A stretch of 64,000 bases of DNA from assembly GCA_036961445.1 (NCBI GenBank), contig JBALVO010000007.1, forward strand, positions 1 to 64,000, in the 5' to 3' direction. Both the position numbers and the translations under genes were made by a program. The first letter of the stretch is position 1. Each line of letters opens with the position of its first letter. This stretch comes from JBALVO01 sp036961445 (GTDB lineage Bacteria > Pseudomonadota > Gammaproteobacteria > Pseudomonadales > Halieaceae). The notes beneath the pieces were generated by a model that made no database searches, was not told where the DNA came from, and worked only from the letters and a program-made list of their open reading frames with translations. Below are positions 44,134-52,704 of the stretch, one piece after another.

Positions 44134-45129
44134 ATGAGCACCAACGACGAAAAAGAGACTAGTTCACCCCACTATCACATGACGTATCGCGATGTCGCTA
44201 TGCACAAGGTCATGCTGCAGGATGTGGTTCGTACCGATGCCTATGAAAAAGCTATCAACGAGGTAGTCCACCCTCAGCAGTCGGTGCTGGATTTTGGTTG
44301 CGGTACCGGGGTTTTGGCGATATTTGCTGCTCGAGCAGGCGCCAGTAAAGTGACAGCCGTGGATCGCTCACCCTTTATCCGAACAGCACAAGAAATCGCG
44401 CAGGTAAACGGTTGCGATAACATCGACTTTTATCATGATGACCATCAGTCTTTGCAGTTGGATGGAAAAGTCGATGTCATTGTATCGGAGTGGATGGGGC
44501 ATTGCCTATTTTATGAAGCGATGCTGGAACCCTTACTGACCATACGGGATCGTTACCTGGAAAAAGGCGGTGTAATGCTTCCCGCTGAAGTGAGCCTTCA
44601 TGCCGGCCTGGTTTGCGATAAAGACGTATTAGAAGACTTGTCTTTTCTACAGGACCGACCCTATGACATTGATTTTTCACCGATAGCTCATGCACCCTTT
44701 GAGCAAACCGATTTAGTGACACTGGACCCTGAAAGCATACTGAAAAACACGGCCCATTTAGGCTCGCTCAATATGCACACCATTGGCAAAGCCGACACGC
44801 CCAGGGTATTTACCGGCACCATAAGGCCCAACAGAAAGTCAGAAATTTACGCTCTATGCGGTTGGTTTAGTTCGAAATTATGCCCGGGTGTGTCTTTTGG
44901 CACCGGGCCACATGATTTACCTACCCACTGGGATCAAATTTTGTTTCCCTTACCTGAACCATTTATCGTAGATCCGTCGCGCGAACTGACTCTCAGTATC
45001 TCACCCCTGACTGAACAGGTAGGGAAAGAGCAGTGTTGGTCCTGGTCAATTACTGACGGAGAGACTACCGTGAGCGTGAATGAGCAACAGCTACGAACGC
45101 TTATTGATGTGCCACAGGGGAAGTTATAA
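44134..45129 (+). CDS. PRMT-type (PRMT1-like) protein arginine N-methyltransferase homologue
   Basis: A 331-residue SAM-dependent enzyme, starting at the ATG at 44134. The N-terminal YHMTYRDVAMHKVMLQDVVR resembles the PRMT N-terminal helix. Motif I is LDFGCGTG (52-59). The double-E loop is SEWMGHCLFYEAM (Glu119, Glu128), nearly identical to that of human PRMT1. The THW loop PTHWDQILFPL is present in the C-terminal beta-barrel part. All signatures required for arginine methylation are present. Genuine PRMTs are uncommon in bacteria; the substrate is unknown. It is divergent from the racemase operon. Confidence 0.85.
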   Translation: MSTNDEKETSSPHYHMTYRDVAMHKVMLQDVVRTDAYEKAINEVVHPQQSVLDFGCGTGVLAIFAARAGASKVTAVDRSPFIRTAQEIAQVNGCDNIDFYHDDHQSLQLDGKVDVIVSEWMGHCLFYEAMLEPLLTIRDRYLEKGGVMLPAEVSLHAGLVCDKDVLEDLSFLQDRPYDIDFSPIAHAPFEQTDLVTLDPESILKNTAHLGSLNMHTIGKADTPRVFTGTIRPNRKSEIYALCGWFSSKLCPGVSFGTGPHDLPTHWDQILFPLPEPFIVDPSRELTLSISPLTEQVGKEQCWSWSITDGETTVSVNEQQLRTLIDVPQGKL

Positions 45130-45266
45130 GCGTTGAGGTGCAACCTGCTGGATATATGCGCCCGCCACCGCGCACTCCCTACTCACATGACACTCCCATG
45201 GCTTCCGGTTAGTTTAGGGGCTCAAGCTTTTCGGTATGATGCATACCTTCCCGTGCAGGAAATAAC

Positions 45267-45908
45267 ATGTCTATTACACGTAAACTGATAACCCTGGCGC
45301 TGATCGTGATCGCCCTGGGATTGCTGTATCCGGGTGTTACCCAGCCGGTTCTTACCCTTAGTGGTACTGTCGAAAAATCGAGAATTGCCGAGTTGGGTAT
45401 CGAAATGATCGCCGGGCAGGGAGCCGACTCGCAGACCCGGCAGATGCTAGCTGCCATTTCCAGTTTTTTGGGCTTCGATCAGATTGAGGGGCAACTGCTG
45501 GTCTATACCAGTACTCGCTCCATCTGGGGGACAGTAGAGTCTCTTGCCGGCGGCGGCAATCTAGCGGTCGCGTTTCTGATCGTATTTTTCAGCCTGGTGA
45601 TTCCGGCCTTCAAACTACTATTGCAGATGCTTTCCCTATTCATCGCCCGCACTGAGTTTCGCGGACCGCTGTTGTGGTTGAACGCGGCCCTAAGTAAGTG
45701 GTCGATGGCGGATGTCTTCGTAATGGGTCTGCTGGTGGCATTCCTCGCGGGTAGCGCCGCTGACCAGACGGGGGACATATTGGCAATGCATGCCAGCCTG
45801 GGCGCAGGATTTTACTACTTTCTGGCTTACTGCCTGTTTTCGGTGGCGGCAGCCTCAGTGCTACGCGCGTCGCCGCCCAGTGGAGCCGGTTACACCCAGC
45901 TTAGCTAG
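45267..45908 (+). CDS. Paraquat-inducible protein A (PqiA-like) domain membrane protein
   Basis: A 213-residue protein with four membrane helices. ALGLLYPGVTQPVLTLSG starts the first periplasmic stretch, and the C-terminal part FRGPLLWLNAALSKWSMADVFVMGLLVAF is typical of PqiA. Only one of the two PqiA half-modules is present, and there is no associated MCE gene (PqiB) nearby. PqiA proteins work in envelope lipid transport; here the role is unclear. A ribosome binding site (CAGGAAAT) precedes the ATG. Confidence 0.83.
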   Translation: MSITRKLITLALIVIALGLLYPGVTQPVLTLSGTVEKSRIAELGIEMIAGQGADSQTRQMLAAISSFLGFDQIEGQLLVYTSTRSIWGTVESLAGGGNLAVAFLIVFFSLVIPAFKLLLQMLSLFIARTEFRGPLLWLNAALSKWSMADVFVMGLLVAFLAGSAADQTGDILAMHASLGAGFYYFLAYCLFSVAAASVLRASPPSGAGYTQLS

Positions 45909-46050
45909 CCGAACGTTAGTATTTAAAATGAACGCCATTGAGCCCAGCGGCGAGGTAAACCGGGCTTATCGAAGAGCCTGCGGGCGCCTACCCCACGAGC
46001 ACAGGTAGATTACTGAAGTAATCAACCGTGCCATAAAACGAGACAAAAAC

Positions 46051-46542
46051 ATGAAGCAACAAACACCCTCGCTGTCCTGGGGACACATCAATATCAACGT
46101 TAGCAATCTGGACCAATCTATCGCGTTTTACCAGAAGCTGGGGTTTAGTGTGCTGCTGCCCGGGATTCCCTATCTGGGCCTTACTGCAACCCCCGAATTA
46201 ACCAGGATGCCAGCGAGCGCCGCACGCGCGCTCGATGTGCCCGAACAAAACGAAGGCCGTGCCTGCATCATGCAGCTGGATGACGGCTTTCCAAAAATCG
46301 ATCTGACCGAATGGTCAAGCGCCAAGCAACAACGTCCACCGCACAATGCAGATCTCGGCCTGGTGCGACTGTGCCTGGCCTCACAAGACCTGGCGGCTGA
46401 TTATGCGATGTTAGTAGAACAAGGGGTGGCGTTTTTGTCAGCGCCACAAGGGATGCAGGACGGCAAAGCAGACATCGCTGTGTGCATTGACCCGGACGGG
46501 GCGCTGATTGAGCTCATTCAACTTTATCTCGACAAATGGTAA
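46051..46542 (+). CDS. VOC/glyoxalase-fold protein
   Basis: A 163-residue protein starting with SWGHININ, with VSNLDQSIAFYQKLGFSVL as the first beta-alpha-beta unit, and DPDGALIELIQL at the end. These mark the vicinal-oxygen-chelate fold (glyoxalase, dioxygenase, fosfomycin-resistance relatives). Metal ligands plausibly include His7-9 of GHIN and Glu of LIELIQ. Substrate unknown. It is separate from both neighbours, with about 290 bases before the MFS gene. Confidence 0.82.
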   Translation: MKQQTPSLSWGHININVSNLDQSIAFYQKLGFSVLLPGIPYLGLTATPELTRMPASAARALDVPEQNEGRACIMQLDDGFPKIDLTEWSSAKQQRPPHNADLGLVRLCLASQDLAADYAMLVEQGVAFLSAPQGMQDGKADIAVCIDPDGALIELIQLYLDKW

Positions 46543-46833
46543 TCGCCCTCTGTTAGTCCTTAACGGGCCGGGAAAGTCGCTAAGCCGCAGGTGACCTTTG
46601 ACTGGTACGATGAATCTGCACATGTACTGCTGCGCAAATCATAGATTTCACAATGATTCTATAGTGCGCTAAGGCGCCAGGGCAGTTGAACTTTCCTGGG
46701 TGGACGACACTGACGTTTTTTTCAACCACCACCTTAAGTAATTGCTGCTCCGCAGGGGCGTACCTGTGTATGATGAAGATCGAACGCGACCTCACACCAG
46801 CTCGCACTATAATAACAATGGGTTAAAAAAATA

Positions 46834-48324
46834 ATGAGCAGCACTGCTGAAGCAACGCACGACGGCCATCTGACCGGATACGGCACACCGTCTTATAGAA
46901 ACTATGTCCTGCTTCTGCTTATGGTGGTGTATACACTTAACTTCATCGACCGCACGCTGATCGCAGTAGTCGCGCAACCGATCATCGAGTCATTCGGATT
47001 GACTGACTCTCAGTGGGGCCTGCTATACGGCCCTCCCTTTGCCATCTTTTATGCGGTCATGGGACTGCCAATAGCCTTATGGGCCGACCGTTCCAATCGC
47101 GTCAAGGTTATTACTGTCTGCATCATTCTTTGGTCAATAATGACCGCCCTGTGTGGCGTCGCGGCGGGCTTCCTCACACTGTTGCTTTTCAGAATTGGGG
47201 TCGCCGTCGGTGAAGCAGGTTGCACGCCCCCGGCCAACTCAATTATTGGCGACTACTTTATTGCTCGCAAGCGCGCCACAGCACTTGGTGTTTACTCTAT
47301 GGGTGTCACCCTGGGAGGCGTCCTCGCCAACCTGTTTGGCGGCCCCATTGCGCAAATGCACGGCGCTGATGTCGGTGTATGGGTCAATAGTATCGGCCTG
47401 GGCGGATTGTTCTCAGGGCTAGACTGGGCAGCTGTCGAAGGCTGGAGAGTTGCGTTTGTCGTCGTCGGTGTCCCGGGCATTGTGATTGCAATGATTGTAC
47501 TGCTGACCATCAAGGAGCCGCCCCGCGGTTACTCGGACCCTCACGACCCTACACCCAAAACCCCGAACCATTGGGGCATGGCGTTTCAGGAACTCAAGCA
47601 CAAGCCCACATTCTGGTGGATGGCGATCGGGGCCTCCATGGTCGCCTTTGTCGGTTATGGCCTCGTGAGCTTCCAGGCGCCGTTCCTGCAGCGTGAGCAC
47701 GGTCTGGATGTCAGGGACGCCGCAATCAACTTTGGAGCCCCGCTATCGTTTCTGGCTGCGATAGGCACGTTTCTTGGCGGCTACATAACAGAAAAGCTCA
47801 CACCACGATCGCCGACTGCGGTGGCCTGGGTTCCAGCAGTCGGTCTGCTGATTGCCGTTCCCGCTTACATTTCTGCCTTTTTCATGGATGACCTGAAAAT
47901 CATTTTCATCCTGTGGGGGATCGCTGCGGTCTGCCATTACGCCTATCTGGGTGCGCAGTACAACATCGGCCAGGGCGTCGTCAGTCCCCGTTCACGGGCC
48001 ACCGCAATTGCCATCCTGCTCATCCTGGTCTCGCTCATAGGCAATGGCATTGGCCCCTACTTTGTAGGATTCATGAGCGACCTGTTTATGAACATGCAAC
48101 TTGCCAGCAGCGAATTTGCCGGCCAGCTAACCCCGGCTATGTGCATGGCCAAAGACTCTGGAATCACTGATGCTCAGCGCACCGTCTGCGAACAGGCCAA
48201 TTCGACCGGCCTGAAACAGGCGATGTCCGTCACTGTCTGTTGGTTCATCCTGGCAGCGGGATGCTTTTTCATGTCTGCCCGCACCCTCGAGCGTGATTTC
48301 GTGGCCCTGCTGTCAACAAAGTAG
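46834..48324 (+). CDS. MFS transporter, spinster-like
   Basis: A 496-residue protein with twelve predicted membrane helices. The first begins YVLLLLMVVYTLNFIDRTLIAV, the intracellular loop after helix 2 has ALWADRSNRVKV (the MFS G-x3-D-R-x-R-like motif), and EAGCTPPANSIIGDYF is typical of the spinster/sugar-phosphate-like branch. A long extra loop (residues about 180-205) contains MHGADVGVWVNSIG. The substrate is unknown, possibly an organic acid or lipid-like compound. Confidence 0.85.
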   Translation: MSSTAEATHDGHLTGYGTPSYRNYVLLLLMVVYTLNFIDRTLIAVVAQPIIESFGLTDSQWGLLYGPPFAIFYAVMGLPIALWADRSNRVKVITVCIILWSIMTALCGVAAGFLTLLLFRIGVAVGEAGCTPPANSIIGDYFIARKRATALGVYSMGVTLGGVLANLFGGPIAQMHGADVGVWVNSIGLGGLFSGLDWAAVEGWRVAFVVVGVPGIVIAMIVLLTIKEPPRGYSDPHDPTPKTPNHWGMAFQELKHKPTFWWMAIGASMVAFVGYGLVSFQAPFLQREHGLDVRDAAINFGAPLSFLAAIGTFLGGYITEKLTPRSPTAVAWVPAVGLLIAVPAYISAFFMDDLKIIFILWGIAAVCHYAYLGAQYNIGQGVVSPRSRATAIAILLILVSLIGNGIGPYFVGFMSDLFMNMQLASSEFAGQLTPAMCMAKDSGITDAQRTVCEQANSTGLKQAMSVTVCWFILAAGCFFMSARTLERDFVALLSTK

Positions 48325-48472
48325 GAGCCGGGGCTGCCCAGCAAGCGCGCGATACCACCCGCCGTGCCCCGGGATTTTTCTAATCATTCCCTGATCACAG
48401 CGCGTACGCGGCAATAACTGTCAACAGAGCTATACTCGAAGTGACGTCTACAACCATGACAGGACTCAAAAC

Positions 48473-48889
48473 ATGGACCTTACTCAAATCGGCGCCCAAC
48501 TCCTATCGGAAAAACTGGGCCTTCAGGTAAATACCGACACCATAACGTCAGCCCTAACGAACCTGCTGGGCGATGGACAGGGAAATATCGATTTGGCCAG
48601 CCTGGCCAACAAGATGGCATCCAGTGGACAACTGGGTAGTATCGTCAGTTCGTGGCTGGCAGATGGTCCTAACTCCTCTATTTCCGCCGACAGCATTCTT
48701 TCACTGTTTGGCGAAAGCCAGGTATCGGACTTTGCATCAACGCTAGGCACAGACGTAGGTTCCGCCGCTACCGGTCTGGCCGATGTTTTGCCCCAGATGA
48801 TGGATAAGGGCAGTAGTGCCGGGAGCCTGCTGGAATCCGCCGGAGGCATCGGTGGCCTGATGGGTGCCGCAAAATCATTTTTAAGCTAG
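48473..48889 (+). CDS. DUF937 (YidB-like) protein
   Basis: A 138-residue Ser/Gly/Ala-rich helical protein starting MDLTQIGAQLLSEKLG, with LGSIVSSWLADGPNSSISADSIL in the centre. This matches the YidB/DUF937 family. Function unknown. There is no signal peptide. The composition is low-complexity but the family pattern (repeated GLL...GG turns) is clear. Monocistronic. Confidence 0.75.
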   Translation: MDLTQIGAQLLSEKLGLQVNTDTITSALTNLLGDGQGNIDLASLANKMASSGQLGSIVSSWLADGPNSSISADSILSLFGESQVSDFASTLGTDVGSAATGLADVLPQMMDKGSSAGSLLESAGGIGGLMGAAKSFLS

Positions 48890-49062
48890 CAGACATAGCA
48901 CTTTTTATCCCCACCGTATGCAACAGGATCCAGGCCAACCTCACCCGATAATGAGGCGCTCGCAAGGATTGGGATGGGGTAGTTGCAAAGTGCGGAGAAG
49001 GGCTGAACGGAGCCATTCGCTAACTATCCAGGGCCAAAACCCCAGTCTATAAGGAACGTTGT

Positions 49063-49827
49063 ATGGGAACAGTGAATGGAAAGTCGGTCATCATAACCGG
49101 TGGTGCCGGCGAAATCGCTCGCGAGGTGGCTGCGCAGTTTTTGGCGGGTGGCGCGCAGGTACTCCTGGTTGACATGAATGAAGAGGCTCTGAGGAACACG
49201 GTTGAGTCATTGGCTTCAAACTCGGTAGTTTATTGCGTCGCCGACGTCACCTCCGAAGACGATACCAGGGCTTATGTGCAGAAGGCTATGAAGAGCTTCG
49301 GCAAAATAGATGTGCTGGCAGCCAACGCTGGGATAGAAGGTATTGTCGCCCCGGTTAACGAGTACGACACCGAGGCCTTTCGGCGACTAATCGACATTAA
49401 CGTCATCGGTGTATTTTTGGGCATCAAGCACGTGTTCCCATTTATGGCCGAACAGGGAGGCGGCAGCATTGTCATTACCTCTTCGGTGGCAGGTGTCTGG
49501 GGATCGCCCGGGATGTCCGCCTACAATACGAGTAAGCATGCGGTCATCGGTTTGATGCGCTCCACGGCAAAAGACGGGGGGCCCCTGAACATTCGTGTGA
49601 ACACTGTCAATCCATCTCCCGTGGAAGGCCGAATGATCGAGTCGTTGGAACAGGGCACCTCGCCGGACGACCCCGATGCGATGCGCAAGAGTCTTATAGA
49701 GTCCATTCCAATGGGACGTTACGGGGTGCCCGCCGACGTGGCTAATATGGTGCTTTTTCTCGCCAGTGAAGAAAGCCAATTTCTGACGGGTGGCGTGTAC
49801 ATGGTCGATGGCGGCATGACGGCTTGA
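49063..49827 (+). CDS. Short-chain dehydrogenase/reductase (SDR)
   Basis: A 254-residue classical SDR. The cofactor motif is VIITGGAGEIAREVA, followed by VDMNEE (NAD preference), AANAG, and the catalytic Ser in TSSVAGVWGSPGMSAYNTSK with the Tyr-x3-Lys. It oxidises or reduces a hydroxyl/carbonyl substrate; the FabG-like branch is broad and no substrate can be named. RBS AAGGAA precedes the ATG. Confidence 0.9.
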   Translation: MGTVNGKSVIITGGAGEIAREVAAQFLAGGAQVLLVDMNEEALRNTVESLASNSVVYCVADVTSEDDTRAYVQKAMKSFGKIDVLAANAGIEGIVAPVNEYDTEAFRRLIDINVIGVFLGIKHVFPFMAEQGGGSIVITSSVAGVWGSPGMSAYNTSKHAVIGLMRSTAKDGGPLNIRVNTVNPSPVEGRMIESLEQGTSPDDPDAMRKSLIESIPMGRYGVPADVANMVLFLASEESQFLTGGVYMVDGGMTA

Positions 49828-49975
49828 GGTCGTTCCCAAGTACCAACACAGCGGCCAACTAACGTATAGAAGGGGGCACCACCGACCTGATCCTCGGCAC
49901 GCTAATGCCGAAAAATCAACTTGCACGCTAGACTCACCGGCTATACAGTGCCGTCCCACTTACTGGCCATTGCCC

Positions 49976-50878
49976 ATGCTTGACCAACGTACTCTTCACG
50001 GCGTCTATTTTGCACTGGCAGCCTATGGTTTCTGGGGCGTCGCCCCCATTTATTTCAAATTACTTGACCAGGTGTCGGTATTTGAGATTCTCTCCCACAG
50101 AGTCATATGGTCATTAGTCCTATTGTTCGGCATTCTCGTCTACACCAGACAATTGAGTACCCTGCGCATCGACTTACACAAAGTCGGACTCTGTCTGATC
50201 ACTGCAATACTGCTTTCGATCAACTGGCTGATTTTTATTTATGCCGTCATTGATGACAACATCGTCGAGGCCAGTTTAGGGTATTTTATTAATCCACTCG
50301 TGAGCGTATTTCTCGGCATGATCTTTCTGCGCGAATCCCTGCGGCCCCTGCAGTGGATCGCTATTGGCATGGCCATCTTTGGCATTGTCTTTCAGCTTTT
50401 TGCCTATGGCTCCCTGCCCTGGATATCAGTCGCGCTAGCCTTCAGTTTCGGGTTCTACGGCCTGATTAGAAAGTCCATGCAGCTGCCCGCCATTGCCGGT
50501 CTGACGATTGAGACACTCTGGATGTTGCCAGTCGCCTTGACCTATCTCGCCTGGATTTATAGCAATGGCAACTACAGTTTTGGCCAGGTCGGTTACAACA
50601 TCGACCTACTGCTGATAATGGGCGGTGTTGTTACATCCTTCCCACTGCTCTGTTTTGCTGCTGCTGTGGGGCGCCTGTCACTAACTAGCGTGGGAATGAT
50701 TCAATATCTCGCACCTAGTCTGTCTCTGCTGATTGCCGTGCTGCTATATGGCGAGCCATTCGGTTATGAGCGCCAGGTCACCTTTGCCTGTATCTGGGTA
50801 GCTCTACTGATGTTCTCGGGCGAAACGCTCTACCATCACCGGCGCATTAACAGACGCCTCACAGTGGAAACGCTGTAA
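49976..50878 (+). CDS. rarD: EamA-family transporter RarD
   Basis: A 300-residue, ten-helix membrane protein. AAYGFWGVAPIYFKLL and the later GYFINPLVSVFLGMIFLRE motif are typical of RarD proteins (about 295-300 residues). SINWLIFIYAV is another family signature. The ATG at 49976 is used although a TTG six bases earlier is possible. RarD was named from chloramphenicol sensitivity; the transported compound is unknown. No partner gene is adjacent. Confidence 0.85.
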   Translation: MLDQRTLHGVYFALAAYGFWGVAPIYFKLLDQVSVFEILSHRVIWSLVLLFGILVYTRQLSTLRIDLHKVGLCLITAILLSINWLIFIYAVIDDNIVEASLGYFINPLVSVFLGMIFLRESLRPLQWIAIGMAIFGIVFQLFAYGSLPWISVALAFSFGFYGLIRKSMQLPAIAGLTIETLWMLPVALTYLAWIYSNGNYSFGQVGYNIDLLLIMGGVVTSFPLLCFAAAVGRLSLTSVGMIQYLAPSLSLLIAVLLYGEPFGYERQVTFACIWVALLMFSGETLYHHRRINRRLTVETL

Positions 50879-51007
50879 TAATATCGTGTTGCTGCAAAGC
50901 GCGACTCTGCAAAGTAAAGTTTGGTACCACCTACCATTGCGGCGCAGACGGTCTAGAATAAGCAGGTACTAAAAAATAATTAGCTTAACGCATATAAGGG
51001 TTCGCTT

Positions 51008-52648
51008 ATGAAGGCTTCAGATTTGTTCATCAAATGCCTGGAAGAAGAAGGCGTCGAGTTTATTTACGGTGTGCCGGGGGAAGAAAACCTCGACATGCTT
51101 GAGTCCATGCGCACATCCAGTATCAAGCTAATACTCACCCGACATGAACAAGCAGCGGGCTTTATGGCATCTACCTATGGACGCCTCACTGGTAAGGCAG
51201 GTGTCTGCATGGCAACCCTGGGGCCGGGCGCCACCAACCTGGTTACCGCGGCCGCCTACGCCCAGCTCGGCGCTATGCCTATGGTGATGGTGACTGGGCA
51301 AAAGCCCGTCAAAACCAGCAAGCAGGGAGCGTTCCAGATACTGGATGTGGTGGGAATGATGACACCACTCACAAAATTCACCCACCAGTTGGTCAGCGCA
51401 GAAAATATCCCGAACAAAGTCCGCGAGGCGTTCCGGCTAGCCGAAGAGGAGCGTCCCGGGGCGACGCATCTGGAATTTCCTGAAGACATTTGTGCAGAAT
51501 ACGTGGACCTCAGCCCGTTCAAGGCAAGCCAGACCCGACGCCCTATTGCAGAGGACAAAAGTATCCACACCGCGGTCAATATGCTCGAGAGCGCTAAAAG
51601 CCCACTGCTGCTCATTGGAGCCGGGGCCAACAGAAAGCTGACTGGCCGGATGCTGACTGCCATGGTCGACAAATTGGGGATTCCTTTTTGCACCACTCAA
51701 ATGGGCAAAGGTGTTGTCGATGAAACCCGGGCTGAATTTATAGGAAATACAGCACTGTCAGCGAATGATTACGTACACCGCGCCATCAATGAGGCAGACG
51801 TCATTGTCAATGTCGGTCACGACGTCATCGAAAAGCCACCTTTTTTCATGACTGATCACGACGTAAAAGTCATCCACATGGGTTTTAATTCTGCTGAGGT
51901 CGACCCCGTTTACTTCCCTCAAGTGGAAGTTGTTGGCGACATAGCAAATTCAATCTGGCGAATGACAGAGATCATGACCCCGCAAGATCACTGGGACTTC
52001 CGTTTCTTTGAGAAAGTGCGCGATAAATTGGCTGCCCAGATTGCAGAGGGCACCGACGATGATCGCTGCCCCATCTATCCTCAACGCCTGGTGAAAGACG
52101 TACGTTCCGTTATGCATGACGACGGCATCATTGCCCTGGACAATGGCATTTATAAAATCTGGTTCGCACGGAACTACCTGGCCAAAAAACCGAACACCGT
52201 GCTGCTCGACAATGCACTGGCAACTATGGGAGCTGGATTACCTTCTGCTATGGCCGCCAGGTTTGTCTACCCGGAAAAGAGAGTAATGGCGATCTGCGGC
52301 GATGGCGGTTTCATGATGAACTCGCAGGAACTGGAAACTGCTGTTCGTCTTGGAATTAACCTGGTGGTACTGGTTCTGCGGGATGATGCCTATGGCATGA
52401 TTAAGTGGAAACAGCTGAATTATGGCTTCCAGAATTTTGGCTTGGATTATGGTAACCCGGATTTTGTCAAATACGCGGAATCCTATGGCGCTCAGGGTCA
52501 TAGGGTAGAGTCGGCCGCTGGGCTGTTGCCACTGCTGGAGCACTGCCACAGCACACCAGGCGTTCACCTGATAGATTGCCCGATCGATTACAGCGACAAC
52601 GATCGCATACTGAACAACGAGATTCGCAAGCGAGCCGCGGCGATCTAG
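51008..52648 (+). CDS. Thiamine-diphosphate-dependent acetolactate synthase-like large subunit
   Basis: A 546-residue ThDP enzyme. The N-terminal domain has YGVPGEENLDMLESM and the catalytic Glu in TRHEQAAGFMA; the C-terminal ThDP-binding motif is ICGDGGFMMNSQELETAVR. It is close to acetolactate synthase (condensing two pyruvates) but has no small regulatory subunit gene next to it. It may be a catabolic or stand-alone form. The FAD-domain region (about 190-330) is intact. It converges with gdhA. Confidence 0.82.
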   Translation: MKASDLFIKCLEEEGVEFIYGVPGEENLDMLESMRTSSIKLILTRHEQAAGFMASTYGRLTGKAGVCMATLGPGATNLVTAAAYAQLGAMPMVMVTGQKPVKTSKQGAFQILDVVGMMTPLTKFTHQLVSAENIPNKVREAFRLAEEERPGATHLEFPEDICAEYVDLSPFKASQTRRPIAEDKSIHTAVNMLESAKSPLLLIGAGANRKLTGRMLTAMVDKLGIPFCTTQMGKGVVDETRAEFIGNTALSANDYVHRAINEADVIVNVGHDVIEKPPFFMTDHDVKVIHMGFNSAEVDPVYFPQVEVVGDIANSIWRMTEIMTPQDHWDFRFFEKVRDKLAAQIAEGTDDDRCPIYPQRLVKDVRSVMHDDGIIALDNGIYKIWFARNYLAKKPNTVLLDNALATMGAGLPSAMAARFVYPEKRVMAICGDGGFMMNSQELETAVRLGINLVVLVLRDDAYGMIKWKQLNYGFQNFGLDYGNPDFVKYAESYGAQGHRVESAAGLLPLLEHCHSTPGVHLIDCPIDYSDNDRILNNEIRKRAAAI

Positions 52649-52666
52649 GCAGTGCTGCTCACGCTG

Positions 52667-52701
52667 AAAAAAACGTAGCCGCCCTACTCGGTTGTGGCTA
52701 C
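52667..52701 (-). terminator. Intrinsic terminator of gdhA
   Basis: On the minus strand GTAGCC (complement of 52701-52696) and GGCTAC (complement of 52680-52675) form a 6-base stem, followed by a T run (complement of the A run at 52667-52673). It lies 4 bases beyond the gdhA stop. Confidence 0.6.
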
Positions 52702-52704
52702 AAA

